From assembly GCF_004361885.1 (NCBI RefSeq), contig NZ_SNWH01000001.1, positions 62,001 to 126,000 on the forward strand: a DNA stretch of 64,000 bases, given 5' to 3'. Within the stretch, counting starts at the first letter, position 1. Each line of letters opens with the position of its first letter. This stretch comes from Halomonas ventosae (GTDB taxonomy: Bacteria > Pseudomonadota > Gammaproteobacteria > Pseudomonadales > Halomonadaceae). The position numbers and the translations under genes were made by a program. The notes under the pieces were generated by a model, which worked only from the letters and a program-made list of their open reading frames with translations, had not been told where the DNA came from and ran no database searches. Positions 45,832-54,613 of this stretch are shown here, in pieces.

Positions 45832-46170
45832 TCAGATCAGGCCATAGAGCTTGAGTTTCTTGCGCAGGGTTCCGCGATTGAGGCCGAGCATTTCGGCGGC
45901 GCGGGTCTGGTTGCCCTGAGCATGTTTGAGCACCGCAGCCAATAGCGGCGCTTCGACCTCGGCCATCACCATGGCGTAGAGGTCGGAGGCACTGCTGCCG
46001 TCAAGGTGATCGAAGTAGCGTATCAGCGAGGCTTCCACGGCCTCGCGCAGAGGGCGCTCGACCGCTATCTCCGATCGAGCGCCTTCGCTTAGCAAGTCGA
46101 GATCAGGGGAAGACCGGGCTTCCCGCTCGGGCTGCACGGTATTTTGATCAAAGGATTGACGGCTGGTCAT
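45832..46170 (-). CDS. fis: DNA-binding protein Fis
   Basis: A 112-residue nucleoid protein. The C-terminal 50 residues ([20 protein letters not shown], then [19 protein letters not shown]) are the Fis helix-turn-helix. The N-terminal part is about 14 residues longer than in E. coli (98 residues) and more acidic. Fis bends DNA and activates growth-phase genes such as rRNA operons. It overlaps dusB by 4 bases, the arrangement seen across gammaproteobacteria. Confidence 0.95.
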   Translation of the reverse strand: MTSRQSFDQNTVQPEREARSSPDLDLLSEGARSEIAVERPLREAVEASLIRYFDHLDGSSASDLYAMVMAEVEAPLLAAVLKHAQGNQTRAAEMLGLNRGTLRKKLKLYGLI

Positions 46171-47225
46171 GCGGCACAGACTCCATCCGGTGCCACGTCC
46201 CGAGCGATGCGACGGGGCGTCGCGGCAGGGTCGTGACGAAAGAGTTCATCGATGAAGCGACGCTGGGCATGGCGACTCTCCAGGCCGTTGAAGGTGGCCC
46301 GCAGGGCATGTTGCCCGGCGTCGTCGAAACGATCATCCCCGGCCAGGTACCAGCCGAGATGCTTGCGCGCGATGCGCACCCCCAGGTGCCTGCCGTAGAA
46401 GTCATGCAGGGCTGTCAGGTGGTCACGAAGAGCCTCGGCACGCTCCTTGTCGCTCGGCGGGGCAAGTCGCTGGCCATGGCGCAGGTAGTGGTCGATCTCG
46501 CGGAAGATCCAGGGGTTGCCCTGGGCGGCGCGGCCGACCATCACCGCATCCGCCCCCGTATAGTCGAGGACACGGGCGGCCTTGGCGGGAGACGCGATAT
46601 CGCCGTTGGCGAATACCGGGATGCCTACGGCGGCCTTGATGGCGGCGATGGTCTCGTACTCCGCCTCGCCGCCATAGCGCTGCTGGCGATGGCGGCCATG
46701 CACGGCTAAAGCCTGGATACCGGTGTCCTCGGCGATGCGCGCGACCCGCACGCCGTTGTTGCTGTCGGCACACCAGCCGGTGCGGATCTTCAACGTCACC
46801 GGGATGTCCACCGCGGCGACCACCGCCTGGAGGATCTTGGCCACCACGACCTCGTCGCGCAGCAGGGCGGAGCCGGCGGCCTTGTTGCAGACCTTCTTGG
46901 CGGGGCAGCCCATGTTGATGTCGATGATCTCGGCGCCCATCGCGGCGTTGAGGCGCGCCGCCTCGGCGAGCATCTCCGCGTCGCCACCGGCTATCTGCAC
47001 GCTGCGCGGGCCGGGCTCACCGCGATGGTCCATGCGCAGCCGCGACTTGCGGGTATGCCATAGGCGGGGGTCTGAGGTGACCATCTCGCCTACCACCAGG
47101 CCGGCGCCGAGGCGACGGCAGAGCATTCGGAACGGGCGGTCGGTGACCCCGGCCATGGGCGCCAGGATCACGCGGGTGGCCAGCAGGTGGCGGCCGATGC
47201 GGGGCAGAGGGCAAGAGTTGGACAT
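46167..47225 (-). CDS. dusB: tRNA-dihydrouridine synthase B
   Basis: A 352-residue FMN enzyme that reduces uridine in the tRNA D-loop. LAPMAGVTDRPFR near residue 21, the catalytic Cys in MGCPAKKVCNKAAGSAL near 105, and FANGDI and GADAVMVGRAAQGNPWIF near 220-248 identify the Dus family. The link with fis marks it as DusB. A sigma-70 promoter lies just upstream. Confidence 0.94.
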   Translation of the reverse strand: MSNSCPLPRIGRHLLATRVILAPMAGVTDRPFRMLCRRLGAGLVVGEMVTSDPRLWHTRKSRLRMDHRGEPGPRSVQIAGGDAEMLAEAARLNAAMGAEIIDINMGCPAKKVCNKAAGSALLRDEVVVAKILQAVVAAVDIPVTLKIRTGWCADSNNGVRVARIAEDTGIQALAVHGRHRQQRYGGEAEYETIAAIKAAVGIPVFANGDIASPAKAARVLDYTGADAVMVGRAAQGNPWIFREIDHYLRHGQRLAPPSDKERAEALRDHLTALHDFYGRHLGVRIARKHLGWYLAGDDRFDDAGQHALRATFNGLESRHAQRRFIDELFRHDPAATPRRIARDVAPDGVCAA

Positions 47226-47254
47226 GGTCAGGTCGCTGGCGTCAGGGGCTAAAT

Positions 47255-47283
47255 ATCATACGCCCCAGAGGAGGGCTGGTGAA
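47255..47283 (-). promoter_or_regulatory. Promoter of dusB-fis-purH
   Basis: On the minus strand TTCACC (47283-47278), 17 bases, TATGAT (47260-47255). The following GC-rich start region (GCCCCTGACGCC) is the type seen in growth-regulated promoters. The dusB ATG is 30 bases downstream. Confidence 0.5.
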
Positions 47284-47306
47284 CCGCTACTCAAGGCGAA
47301 GGCCTG

Positions 47307-48215
47307 TCAGGGGCGTCGCCCGGGCAGCAGCACCCAGCCCTCGCGCGTCGTCGGTTCGTCCATCACCAGGCCCTGGTCGCGGTAGGCTCGCCGCACCTCC
47401 TCGGCCTGGCCCTCGAGGATCCCCGAGAGGGCCAGTCGGCCTCCCGGGGCCAGGCGGCCGGCGATCTCCTCGGCCATCGCCACCAGAGGGCCCGCCAGGA
47501 TGTTGGCGACCACCAGCGCAAAGTTGCCTGCCTCGAGCTGCTCGGGGTAGCCGAGCCGCAGGTCGGCCTCGGTGACGCCGTTGCGCTCGGCGTTATCGCG
47601 GCTGGCCTGCAGCGCCTGGGGGTCGATGTCGGTAGCGGTGGCGTGTCGGGCACCCAGTTTGAGAGCGGCAATGGCCAGGATGCCCGAACCGCAGCCCACG
47701 TCGAGCACCGCTCGGTCCTGCAGTTCGCCGGCCACCGCCAGGCTGTCGAGCCAGGCCAGGCACAGCGCCGTGGTGGGGTGGGTGCCGGTGCCGAAAGCCA
47801 GCCCGGGGTCGAGCAGCAGGTTGACGGCGTCGGGTGCCGGCGGGGCGTGCCAGCTGGGCACGATCCACAGCCACTCGCCCATGCGTAGCGGCTGGAAGTC
47901 CACCATCCATTCACGCTCCCAGTCGCGGTCGGCCAACAGCTCAACCTCCACCTCGGGGCAGGGCTCCTGGGGAAATTCCACGGCCCAGGCCTGGCGTACC
48001 CGATCCAGCATCGCATCAATGCCCTCCAGGTCGTCGTAGAGGCCGCTGAGCAGCGTCTCGTCCCACAACGGGGTGGTGCCGCGCTCCGGTTCGAAGACCG
48101 GGTCGTCGAAGGCGTCCTGCAGGGTGATGGCGGTGGCGCCTTCGGCGAGCAGCAGTTCCTCGAGACACTCAGCGTGCTCAGGGGCAATGCGGGCCTTGAG
48201 TTGCAGCCAGGGCAT
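47307..48215 (-). CDS. prmA: Ribosomal protein L11 methyltransferase
   Basis: A 302-residue SAM enzyme that trimethylates L11. The N-terminal L11-binding domain (MPWLQLKARIAPEHAECLEE) is joined to a methyltransferase domain with GLAFGTGTHPTTALCL near 165 and motif I LDVGCGSGILAIAA near 190. The NPP-type motif is VANILAG near 250. ATG 48215 matches the family start. It lies upstream of dusB, with a promoter in the 81-base gap. Confidence 0.94.
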   Translation of the reverse strand: MPWLQLKARIAPEHAECLEELLLAEGATAITLQDAFDDPVFEPERGTTPLWDETLLSGLYDDLEGIDAMLDRVRQAWAVEFPQEPCPEVEVELLADRDWEREWMVDFQPLRMGEWLWIVPSWHAPPAPDAVNLLLDPGLAFGTGTHPTTALCLAWLDSLAVAGELQDRAVLDVGCGSGILAIAALKLGARHATATDIDPQALQASRDNAERNGVTEADLRLGYPEQLEAGNFALVVANILAGPLVAMAEEIAGRLAPGGRLALSGILEGQAEEVRRAYRDQGLVMDEPTTREGWVLLPGRRP

Positions 48216-48412
48216 GGGGCGTCCGTAATAGTTGGTGAGGAAGAAGGTGGGGGCTGGTGGAACGTGCAGGTGCCTCGGGGCTGATCTGGCGACAGGTTTG
48301 TTCGGGGGCGCTACCGACGCCATCCCTGGCGTAGAACCCCCTCTAAGCCTGCCCCGGCGCCCCTCGCTGCTGGCATAGGAGAGGCGTTCGGGAGATGCCG
48401 CGTGCGTTGAGG

Positions 48413-49753
48413 CTAAAGCCCCAGCTTCTTCTCTAGGTAGTGGATGTTCACGCCACCCTGCTGGAAGTAGCCATCGCGCACCAGATCCTTGTGCAGGTCG
48501 GTGTTGGTCTTAATGCCTTCTACCAGCAGCTCGTCCAGGGCGTTGCGCATGCGGATCAGCGCCGTCTGGCGGTCTACCCCCCAGGTGATCAGCTTGCCGA
48601 TCAGCGAGTCGTAGTGGGGCGGCACGGTGTAGCCCGTGTAGATGTGAGAGTCCATGCGCACGCCAAGACCGCCGGGCGGGTGGTAGAGAGTCACTTTGCC
48701 GGGCGAGGGCATGAAGGTACGGGCATCTTCGGCGTTGATACGGCACTCGAAGGCATGACCGGCAAGCGTGACATCCTGCTGGCGTACCGACAGCGGCAGG
48801 CCCGAGGCGATCAGCAGTTGCTCACGGACGATGTCCACGCCGGTCACCATCTCGGTGACCGGGTGCTCTACCTGGACGCGGGTGTTCATCTCGATAAAGA
48901 AGAACTGGCCATCTTCGTAGAGGAACTCGAAGGTGCCGGCGCCGCGGTAGCCGATGGTGATGCATGCCTCGCGGCACGCCTCGAGAACCTCGGCGCGGGC
49001 AGTCTCGTCGATCCCCGGGGCGGGTGCCTCCTCGATCACCTTCTGGTGGCGGCGCTGCAGCGAGCAGTCACGATCATAGAGATGGATGGCATTGCCCTGG
49101 CCGTCGGCCAGCACCTGTACCTCCACGTGGCGCGGGTTCTCGAGGAACTTCTCCATGTAGACGGTGCCGTCGCCGAAGGCGGAGTGGGCCTCGGTGCGGG
49201 TCACATTGACCGCCGAGAGTAGATGCGCTTCGGTATGTACCACGCGCATGCCGCGCCCGCCACCGCCGGCGGCAGCCTTGATGATCACCGGATAGCCGAT
49301 GCGCCGCGCCACGGCGAGAATCTCTGCCTCATCGTCGCCGAGCGGGCCGTCGGAACCGGGGACAGTCGGTACGCCGGCCTTCTTCATCGACTCGATGGCG
49401 CTGACCTTGTCGCCCATCAGGCGGATGGTCTCGGCGCGCGGACCAATGAAGGTGAATCCAGAACGCTCGACCTGCTCGGCGAAGTTGGCATTCTCGGAGA
49501 GGAAGCCATAGCCGGGGTGGATGGCACTGGCGTCGGTGACTTCTGCAGCGCTGATCAGCGACGGTATGTTTAAGTAGGAACTTGCCGATGATGCCGGGCC
49601 GATGCACACCGCCTCGTCGGCGAGACGCACATGCATCAGCTCGCGATCAGCCGTTGAATGCACCGCCACTGTCTTGATGCCCAGCTCCTTGCAGGCGCGC
49701 AGGATACGTAGGGCGATCTCGCCGCGATTGGCGATGAGGACCTTGTCCAACAT
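48413..49753 (-). CDS. accC: Acetyl-CoA carboxylase, biotin carboxylase subunit
   Basis: A 446-residue ATP-grasp enzyme that carboxylates biotin on AccB. It begins [20 protein letters not shown], has the ATP lysine and Gly-rich loop in [14 protein letters not shown] near 159, the metal Glu in [17 protein letters not shown] near 286 and the C-terminal [10 protein letters not shown]. Follows accB by 47 bases. First committed step of fatty acid synthesis, and the main consumer of the biotin made by the bio cluster in this window. Confidence 0.96.
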   Translation of the reverse strand: MLDKVLIANRGEIALRILRACKELGIKTVAVHSTADRELMHVRLADEAVCIGPASSASSYLNIPSLISAAEVTDASAIHPGYGFLSENANFAEQVERSGFTFIGPRAETIRLMGDKVSAIESMKKAGVPTVPGSDGPLGDDEAEILAVARRIGYPVIIKAAAGGGGRGMRVVHTEAHLLSAVNVTRTEAHSAFGDGTVYMEKFLENPRHVEVQVLADGQGNAIHLYDRDCSLQRRHQKVIEEAPAPGIDETARAEVLEACREACITIGYRGAGTFEFLYEDGQFFFIEMNTRVQVEHPVTEMVTGVDIVREQLLIASGLPLSVRQQDVTLAGHAFECRINAEDARTFMPSPGKVTLYHPPGGLGVRMDSHIYTGYTVPPHYDSLIGKLITWGVDRQTALIRMRNALDELLVEGIKTNTDLHKDLVRDGYFQQGGVNIHYLEKKLGL

Positions 49754-49800
49754 GAGAAATCCGCCAGTTGGGTGAATGATCAGATCAGGACAGGGGAGCG

Positions 49801-50253
49801 TCAGGCGATCACGAGCATCGGCTGGTCGAACTCGACCGGTTCGCCATCCTCCACCAGGAAGGCCTCGATCACGCCATCACGATCGGCCTCGATCTGGTTC
49901 ATCATCTTCATCGCTTCGACGATGCATACGGTCTCGCCCTTCTTGACGCTCGAGCCGACCTCGACGAAGGCCTTGGAACCGGGTGCCGGGGAGCGGTAGA
50001 AGGTACCTACCATCGGCGAGTTGATGGTATGCCCCTTGTAGACTGGCGCGGTATCGGCGGCGGGTTCAGCCGTCGAAGAGGGGGCTTGGGTGGTCGACGC
50101 TGCCGAGGCCGCCTGGGGCATGGGCGTCTGCCAGTTCGTGCCGTTGGGATGGCGGCTGATACGAACCGATTCCTCCCCTTCCTGGATCTCGATCTCGCTG
50201 ATGTTGGACTCTTCAAGCAGTTCGATCAGCTTCTTGACCTTGCGGATATCCAT
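49801..50253 (-). CDS. accB: Biotin carboxyl carrier protein
   Basis: A 150-residue protein. Residues 1-37 form the AccC-binding helix region ([20 protein letters not shown]), then an Ala/Pro/Thr-rich linker (about 42-72), then the biotinyl domain with Lys116 in [11 protein letters not shown] 50253 fits the family start exactly. BirA, inferred to control the bio genes, would attach biotin to Lys116. Upstream, GACACG-ATGA-CGTGTC (50326-50341) is a small palindrome of unknown role. Confidence 0.95.
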   Translation of the reverse strand: MDIRKVKKLIELLEESNISEIEIQEGEESVRISRHPNGTNWQTPMPQAASAASTTQAPSSTAEPAADTAPVYKGHTINSPMVGTFYRSPAPGSKAFVEVGSSVKKGETVCIVEAMKMMNQIEADRDGVIEAFLVEDGEPVEFDQPMLVIA

Positions 50254-50397
50254 GACGTTGTCTCGACCGATGGGGTTGGGCGTATTCCGGGTGATGTCAA
50301 TCCCGGCCAACTTGCAATAGATCCCGACACGATGACGTGTCTTGAGGCATCTATTGACCATGAAAGAGCGATGAAGGCGGAGTCTGACGAAAAGCGG

Positions 50398-52305
50398 CTA
50401 GGATGTCCAGCCGTCAGGAACAGTGTTCGAGACGGCTTGCCGCGTGTCGCGCTCAGCCTTTCGGCGATCCAGCCACTCCAGCACACCTTCCAGGTGGCGG
50501 GCCAGTTGGGCGGCATTCACCTCGCCTTGCACCCGAGCATCGCGCAACTCTTCGCCGCCTTCGAAGAACAGCAGGCTGGGCGGGCCAAACAGCTGATAGT
50601 GATCCAGTACCTCGCGGCTAGGGGCGTCGCTGTCGGTGACATCGACATTGATGCGCCTGAAGTGGGTCAGCTGGCCCGCCACCTCGGGTGCGGGGTAGAC
50701 GTTGCGCTCCATCACTTTGCAGGAGATGCACCAGTCGGCGGTGAAGTTGACGAAGGCCGGTGCTTCACCTGCGGCCAGTGAGGCCTGAAGCTCTTCAAGC
50801 GTCTCCACGATGGTGATCTCGTCTTTGTCGGTGGCCGCTTGCGTGGTGGCGATGCCGGCCGCCGGGGGGGTGGGGGCCAAGGGCCGTAGCGGATCATTGC
50901 CGCCACGTGATGCGCCGATCACCAGGGCGATGCCCCACACCAGCAGCATGACGCCTGCCCCTTGACGGACTCGTGGCCAGCCCTGGGTCTGGTTGACGGT
51001 CAGCGCACCCAGTGCCAAGGCACTGCCGATGGAAAGACCGGCCCACAGCAGCAGCGCGATGCTGCCCGGCAGTAGACGCTCCACCAGCCAGATGGCGACC
51101 CCCAGCAGCAGGATGCCGAAGGCGGCCTTGACACCCTTCATCCAGGCCCCGGAACGGGGCAGCAGGGTGGTGCCGAAGGTGCCCACCAGCAGCAGAGGAA
51201 CCCCCATGCCCAGGGCCAGTGCCAATAGTGCGGCTCCCCCCATCAGCGCATTGCCGCTGGTCGAGATGAACACCAGGGCGCCGGCCAGCGGCGCCGAGAC
51301 GCAGGGAGAGACCACCAGCACCGATAGTGCCCCGGCCAGGGCCAGGCCGGCGGGTCCGCTGCGCTGGGCACGGGTCTGCCAGGCATCGATGCGGCCGGCC
51401 AGCCGGGGCGATAGGCGCAAGTCGAAGCTGCCGAACATGGCCAGCGCAAAGAGGGTGAAGAGCACGGCGAAGGTGATCAGCACGGGAGCCGACTGCAGCC
51501 TCGCCTGGAGGTTGAGTCCGGCGCCGAAGAGTCCCATCAGCACACCCACGGCGGCATAGGTCAGGGCCATCCCGGCCACGTAGCTGACCGAAAGGAAGAA
51601 GGCGCGGGACCGGCTTGGATGCTGGCCGACGATGATCGCGGAGAGAATCGGTACCATGGGCAGCACGCAGGGCGTGAAGGTCAGCCCCAGGCCGGCGAGG
51701 AAAAAGAGCCCAAGCACCAGCGGCAGGCTGGCCTCGGCCATCAGGGACCGGAAGCGACCATCCTCGCTTCGCGGGGCGGCGTCGCTGGCCGCATTGCCGG
51801 CAATGGCCCTATCGCGCCCGGTGGCCTCTCCAGGCGACGTCCAACCGGCGAAAGCCGCCGGTGCCGCGCCCTCGGCGGCGGTCAGCTCGACGCGTTCCGG
51901 TGGATAGCACAGGCCGGCATCGGCGCAGCCCTGGAAGGTCAGGGTGATGTCCAGCGGACCCTGGTGGCCCGGTTCGAGGGGTACCTCGAAGACCACGCTA
52001 TCATAGAAGACGTTAACATCGCCTAGGAACTCGTCGCTCTTCGCCAGCCCCGGAGGGAGCTCGGGCTTGCCTAGCTCGAGACCTCCCACGTCGGTCTCGA
52101 CGGCGAACTGGTGGCGATAAAGATAGTAGCCCTCGGCATTCTCGACGCTGACGAAGAGGGTCTCGCCATCGTGCCAGGCGCTGGGCTGGAAGGCTTCACG
52201 CACTGGCAGAAACGTCGAGTCATCGTTTTGGGAGAGCCACTGCGCCTGGGCGCAAAGCGGGAGCAGCAGCGTGAACAGCAGGGCGAGACGCAGGATGATC
52301 GACAC
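50398..52305 (-). CDS. dsbD: Thiol:disulfide interchange protein DsbD
   Basis: A 635-residue inner-membrane protein that carries electrons from cytoplasmic thioredoxin to the periplasm. A signal peptide (SIILRLALLFTLLLPLCAQA) leads to the periplasmic alpha domain with CADAGLCYPPERV near 130. The eight-helix beta domain has its cysteines in TPCVLPM and SPCVSAPLAG. The C-terminal thioredoxin domain carries WCISCK near 545. GTG 52305 is preferred because GAGGA stands 6 bases before it; ATG 52323 would put 6 charged residues ahead of the signal peptide. DsbD keeps DsbC and cytochrome maturation proteins reduced. Confidence 0.93.
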   Translation of the reverse strand: MSIILRLALLFTLLLPLCAQAQWLSQNDDSTFLPVREAFQPSAWHDGETLFVSVENAEGYYLYRHQFAVETDVGGLELGKPELPPGLAKSDEFLGDVNVFYDSVVFEVPLEPGHQGPLDITLTFQGCADAGLCYPPERVELTAAEGAAPAAFAGWTSPGEATGRDRAIAGNAASDAAPRSEDGRFRSLMAEASLPLVLGLFFLAGLGLTFTPCVLPMVPILSAIIVGQHPSRSRAFFLSVSYVAGMALTYAAVGVLMGLFGAGLNLQARLQSAPVLITFAVLFTLFALAMFGSFDLRLSPRLAGRIDAWQTRAQRSGPAGLALAGALSVLVVSPCVSAPLAGALVFISTSGNALMGGAALLALALGMGVPLLLVGTFGTTLLPRSGAWMKGVKAAFGILLLGVAIWLVERLLPGSIALLLWAGLSIGSALALGALTVNQTQGWPRVRQGAGVMLLVWGIALVIGASRGGNDPLRPLAPTPPAAGIATTQAATDKDEITIVETLEELQASLAAGEAPAFVNFTADWCISCKVMERNVYPAPEVAGQLTHFRRINVDVTDSDAPSREVLDHYQLFGPPSLLFFEGGEELRDARVQGEVNAAQLARHLEGVLEWLDRRKAERDTRQAVSNTVPDGWTS

Positions 52306-52505
52306 GGCTTTTCCTCGTTGCATGAACTCGTGGGTGAGGTGAGCAAGATTCGATCCCTTTCTCGAGGGCATGTTCCCCATCGGCTTTGCGGCCGAGGTGC
52401 TGCTAGGATATCGCAGAAGCAGGACGTTGTTGATGGCCTCCTGCCCGGAAGGTTGCGCTGGATTGTCGCGCCGCCGGACGCTTTCATCACCAAGGAACCG
52501 TGATC

Positions 52506-53759
52506 ATGGCATTGACTCGAAAGGGTGCCGCGAGGCGCCGCAGTCGCAATAACGCACTCGAGCGTCCGGAGTATGGCTGGATCTGGAAGCCGCTGCTGGC
52601 CCTGCTGGTGATCTATCTGGTGGTGTGTCTGGGGCTGGGCATCTGGTGGAGCCGTACCCCGGCAAGCTTCGACGTGGAGCAGGCCGTCGTTGAACAGCGT
52701 GGCGCATCCTCGGGCAGCACAGCGGCCCGCGGCGCCGTGACCACCGCTGCCTTGATGACCCTGGTCGAGACCCTGCTGGAGAAGCCGGGCGGGTATCTGC
52801 GTAACGATCTCGCCCCGCCCGGGCTGTGGCTCGACAACATGCCGGCCTGGGAGCTGGGCGTGCTTAGCCAGGCTCGCCGACTCGCGCGGTCGCTACCCGC
52901 CATGGAACAGACATCGGCGCCACAACTTCAGACCGTGAAAGCGCGCCTGATGACCGACAGCCGCGACTGGCTTTATCCCGGCACCGAGAAGCACCTGGCA
53001 CAGGCTCTTGACGGCCTGAAGGACTATCTTGATTCGCTGGGAGAGGGCGGTGACGCCGCATTCGGTAATCAGGGGCAGGGCCTGACCGCCTGGCTGGAGG
53101 CGATCACCGGCTCGTTGGACGAACTGGGCCGACGACTCACCGCGAGTATTGGCAGTCGTGATGAATTGCGTGACCTGAACATCGACACCGAGGCGCTGCC
53201 GGCGCGAACGCCCTGGTATCGGGTCGATGATGTGTTCTTCGAGTCGCGCGGTCAGGCATGGGCCTTGATGCATCTGCTCGAGGCGGTGCGCCGGGATCAG
53301 GCTGACGTGCTGGCCTCGGCCGGAGTCAGCAAGCGCTGGGAACAGCTGGTCGCCGAACTCCAGAGCAGCCAGCGCCGGCTGTGGAGCCCGCTGGTACTCA
53401 ATGGCTCCGGGTTCGGCATCTTCGCCAATCATTCGCTGGTACTGGCTAACTACCTGGTGCGTGCCCGGGATCTGGCTCGCCAGATCACCACGTCCCTCGG
53501 CGAGGTAACGGCTGTCTCCGCGCCGACGACCAGCGAATCGCCCGGGAGTAAGGCGCAGCCCAGCGAGAATGCCAGTGAACAACCGCCCATCGATACCGGC
53601 GACGGTTCTGCCTCCGCTAAGGGAGAGAACGCTGGACAAGGGGCCGCTGGCGGCGAGGCGTCTGCTGGGAAGGGTGACACGCCCGTCGAGACGGCGGGGC
53701 AGGGCAGCGGCGACAGCGCATCCGAGCCGAACGCCACGTCTCCGTCGTCGCCGAACTGA
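52506..53759 (+). CDS. DUF2333 family membrane-anchored protein
   Basis: A 417-residue protein. A basic N-terminus is followed by one membrane helix (about 28-47, KPLLALLVIYLVVCLGLGIW), with the rest periplasmic. The body (about 60-330) matches DUF2333, including YRVDDVFFESRGQAWALMHLL near 235. The last ~80 residues are low-complexity Ser/Gly/Ala/Pro/Glu, beyond the conserved part. Function is unknown. ATG 52506 is used with AAGGA 9 bases upstream; GTG 52500 is possible. Divergent from dsbD. Confidence 0.8.
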   Translation: MALTRKGAARRRSRNNALERPEYGWIWKPLLALLVIYLVVCLGLGIWWSRTPASFDVEQAVVEQRGASSGSTAARGAVTTAALMTLVETLLEKPGGYLRNDLAPPGLWLDNMPAWELGVLSQARRLARSLPAMEQTSAPQLQTVKARLMTDSRDWLYPGTEKHLAQALDGLKDYLDSLGEGGDAAFGNQGQGLTAWLEAITGSLDELGRRLTASIGSRDELRDLNIDTEALPARTPWYRVDDVFFESRGQAWALMHLLEAVRRDQADVLASAGVSKRWEQLVAELQSSQRRLWSPLVLNGSGFGIFANHSLVLANYLVRARDLARQITTSLGEVTAVSAPTTSESPGSKAQPSENASEQPPIDTGDGSASAKGENAGQGAAGGEASAGKGDTPVETAGQGSGDSASEPNATSPSSPN

Positions 53760-53772
53760 TGGCAGCGGGTAT

Positions 53773-53820
53773 CCACAGACGCCAACCGGCCGCCCAGAGG
53801 CGGCCGGTTGGCGTCTGTGG
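53773..53820. terminator. Perfect 22-base-pair hairpin between convergent genes
   Basis: Left arm 53773-53794 and right arm 53799-53820 are exact complements over 22 bases, with a CAGA loop. It begins 13 bases after the DUF2333 stop and ends 27 bases before the ppa end. No T run on either side. Most likely a shared terminator or transcript-protecting structure for both genes. Confidence 0.75.
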
Positions 53821-53847
53821 CGGCTGGTGGTGACCGCCGATTCAGGA

Positions 53848-54378
53848 TCAGGCTTTCTCGTAGGCGGCCACGGCCTTCTCGATAGCCTTGCAGGCTGCCT
53901 CGTTACCCTCCCAGGACTCCACCTTAACCCACTTGCCCTTCTCAAGATCCTTGTAGTTCTCGAAGAAGTGGGCAATCTGCTGGCGCAGCAGCTCGGGCAG
54001 GTCGGTGACTTCCTGCACCTCGTCATACTGGCTCGAGAGCTTGGGATGCGGAACGCATATCAGCTTGGCGTCCTCGCCGGCCTCATCAGTCATGTTGAGG
54101 ATGCCCACCGGACGAGCGCGGATCACTGCCCCGGGCTGAACCGGGTAGGGTGTGACCACCAGGGCATCCAGGGCATCGCCGTCGTCGGCCAGGGTGTGCG
54201 GGATGAAGCCGTAGTTGGCCGGATAGAACATCGGGGTGGCCATGAAGCGGTCGACCAGCAGGGCACCCATGTCCTTGTCGATCTCATACTTGATCGGTGT
54301 GTGATTGGCCGGGATCTCGATCACCACGTAGACATCGTTGGGGAGATCCTTGCCGGCGGGGATGTTGTCGAGGTTCAT
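53848..54378 (-). CDS. ppa: Inorganic pyrophosphatase, family I
   Basis: A 176-residue soluble pyrophosphatase. Active-site stretches are [18 protein letters not shown] near 29, [23 protein letters not shown] near 52-74 (metal aspartates in the DGDALD run) and the late [11 protein letters not shown]. It hydrolyses PPi from biosynthesis. ATG 54378 gives the standard [10 protein letters not shown] start, with GGAAGC upstream. It is divergent from the PP2C-kinase gene and two genes away from a PPi-type phosphofructokinase that could compete for PPi. Confidence 0.95.
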   Translation of the reverse strand: MNLDNIPAGKDLPNDVYVVIEIPANHTPIKYEIDKDMGALLVDRFMATPMFYPANYGFIPHTLADDGDALDALVVTPYPVQPGAVIRARPVGILNMTDEAGEDAKLICVPHPKLSSQYDEVQEVTDLPELLRQQIAHFFENYKDLEKGKWVKVESWEGNEAACKAIEKAVAAYEKA

Positions 54379-54613
54379 CGTCGCTTCCTTGGGTTGGCAA
54401 ATTGAGGCTTGGCACATTCAGGCTTGGCGAATCAGGCAGGCGCAAAATCCGCCGAATTATACGAAGCCGACGCGGGGATTACCAATCGACCTGAGGTGAC
54501 AAGCGGGTCTTTGGTCGAGGAGCCAGTCGGCAGGGCAGGGTGTATCATGGTGCTCCGATTGAAGGCGCCTGCCGATGTCCGGCGGCTCGCCACGATGGCT
54601 AGGGAGATTGCCT

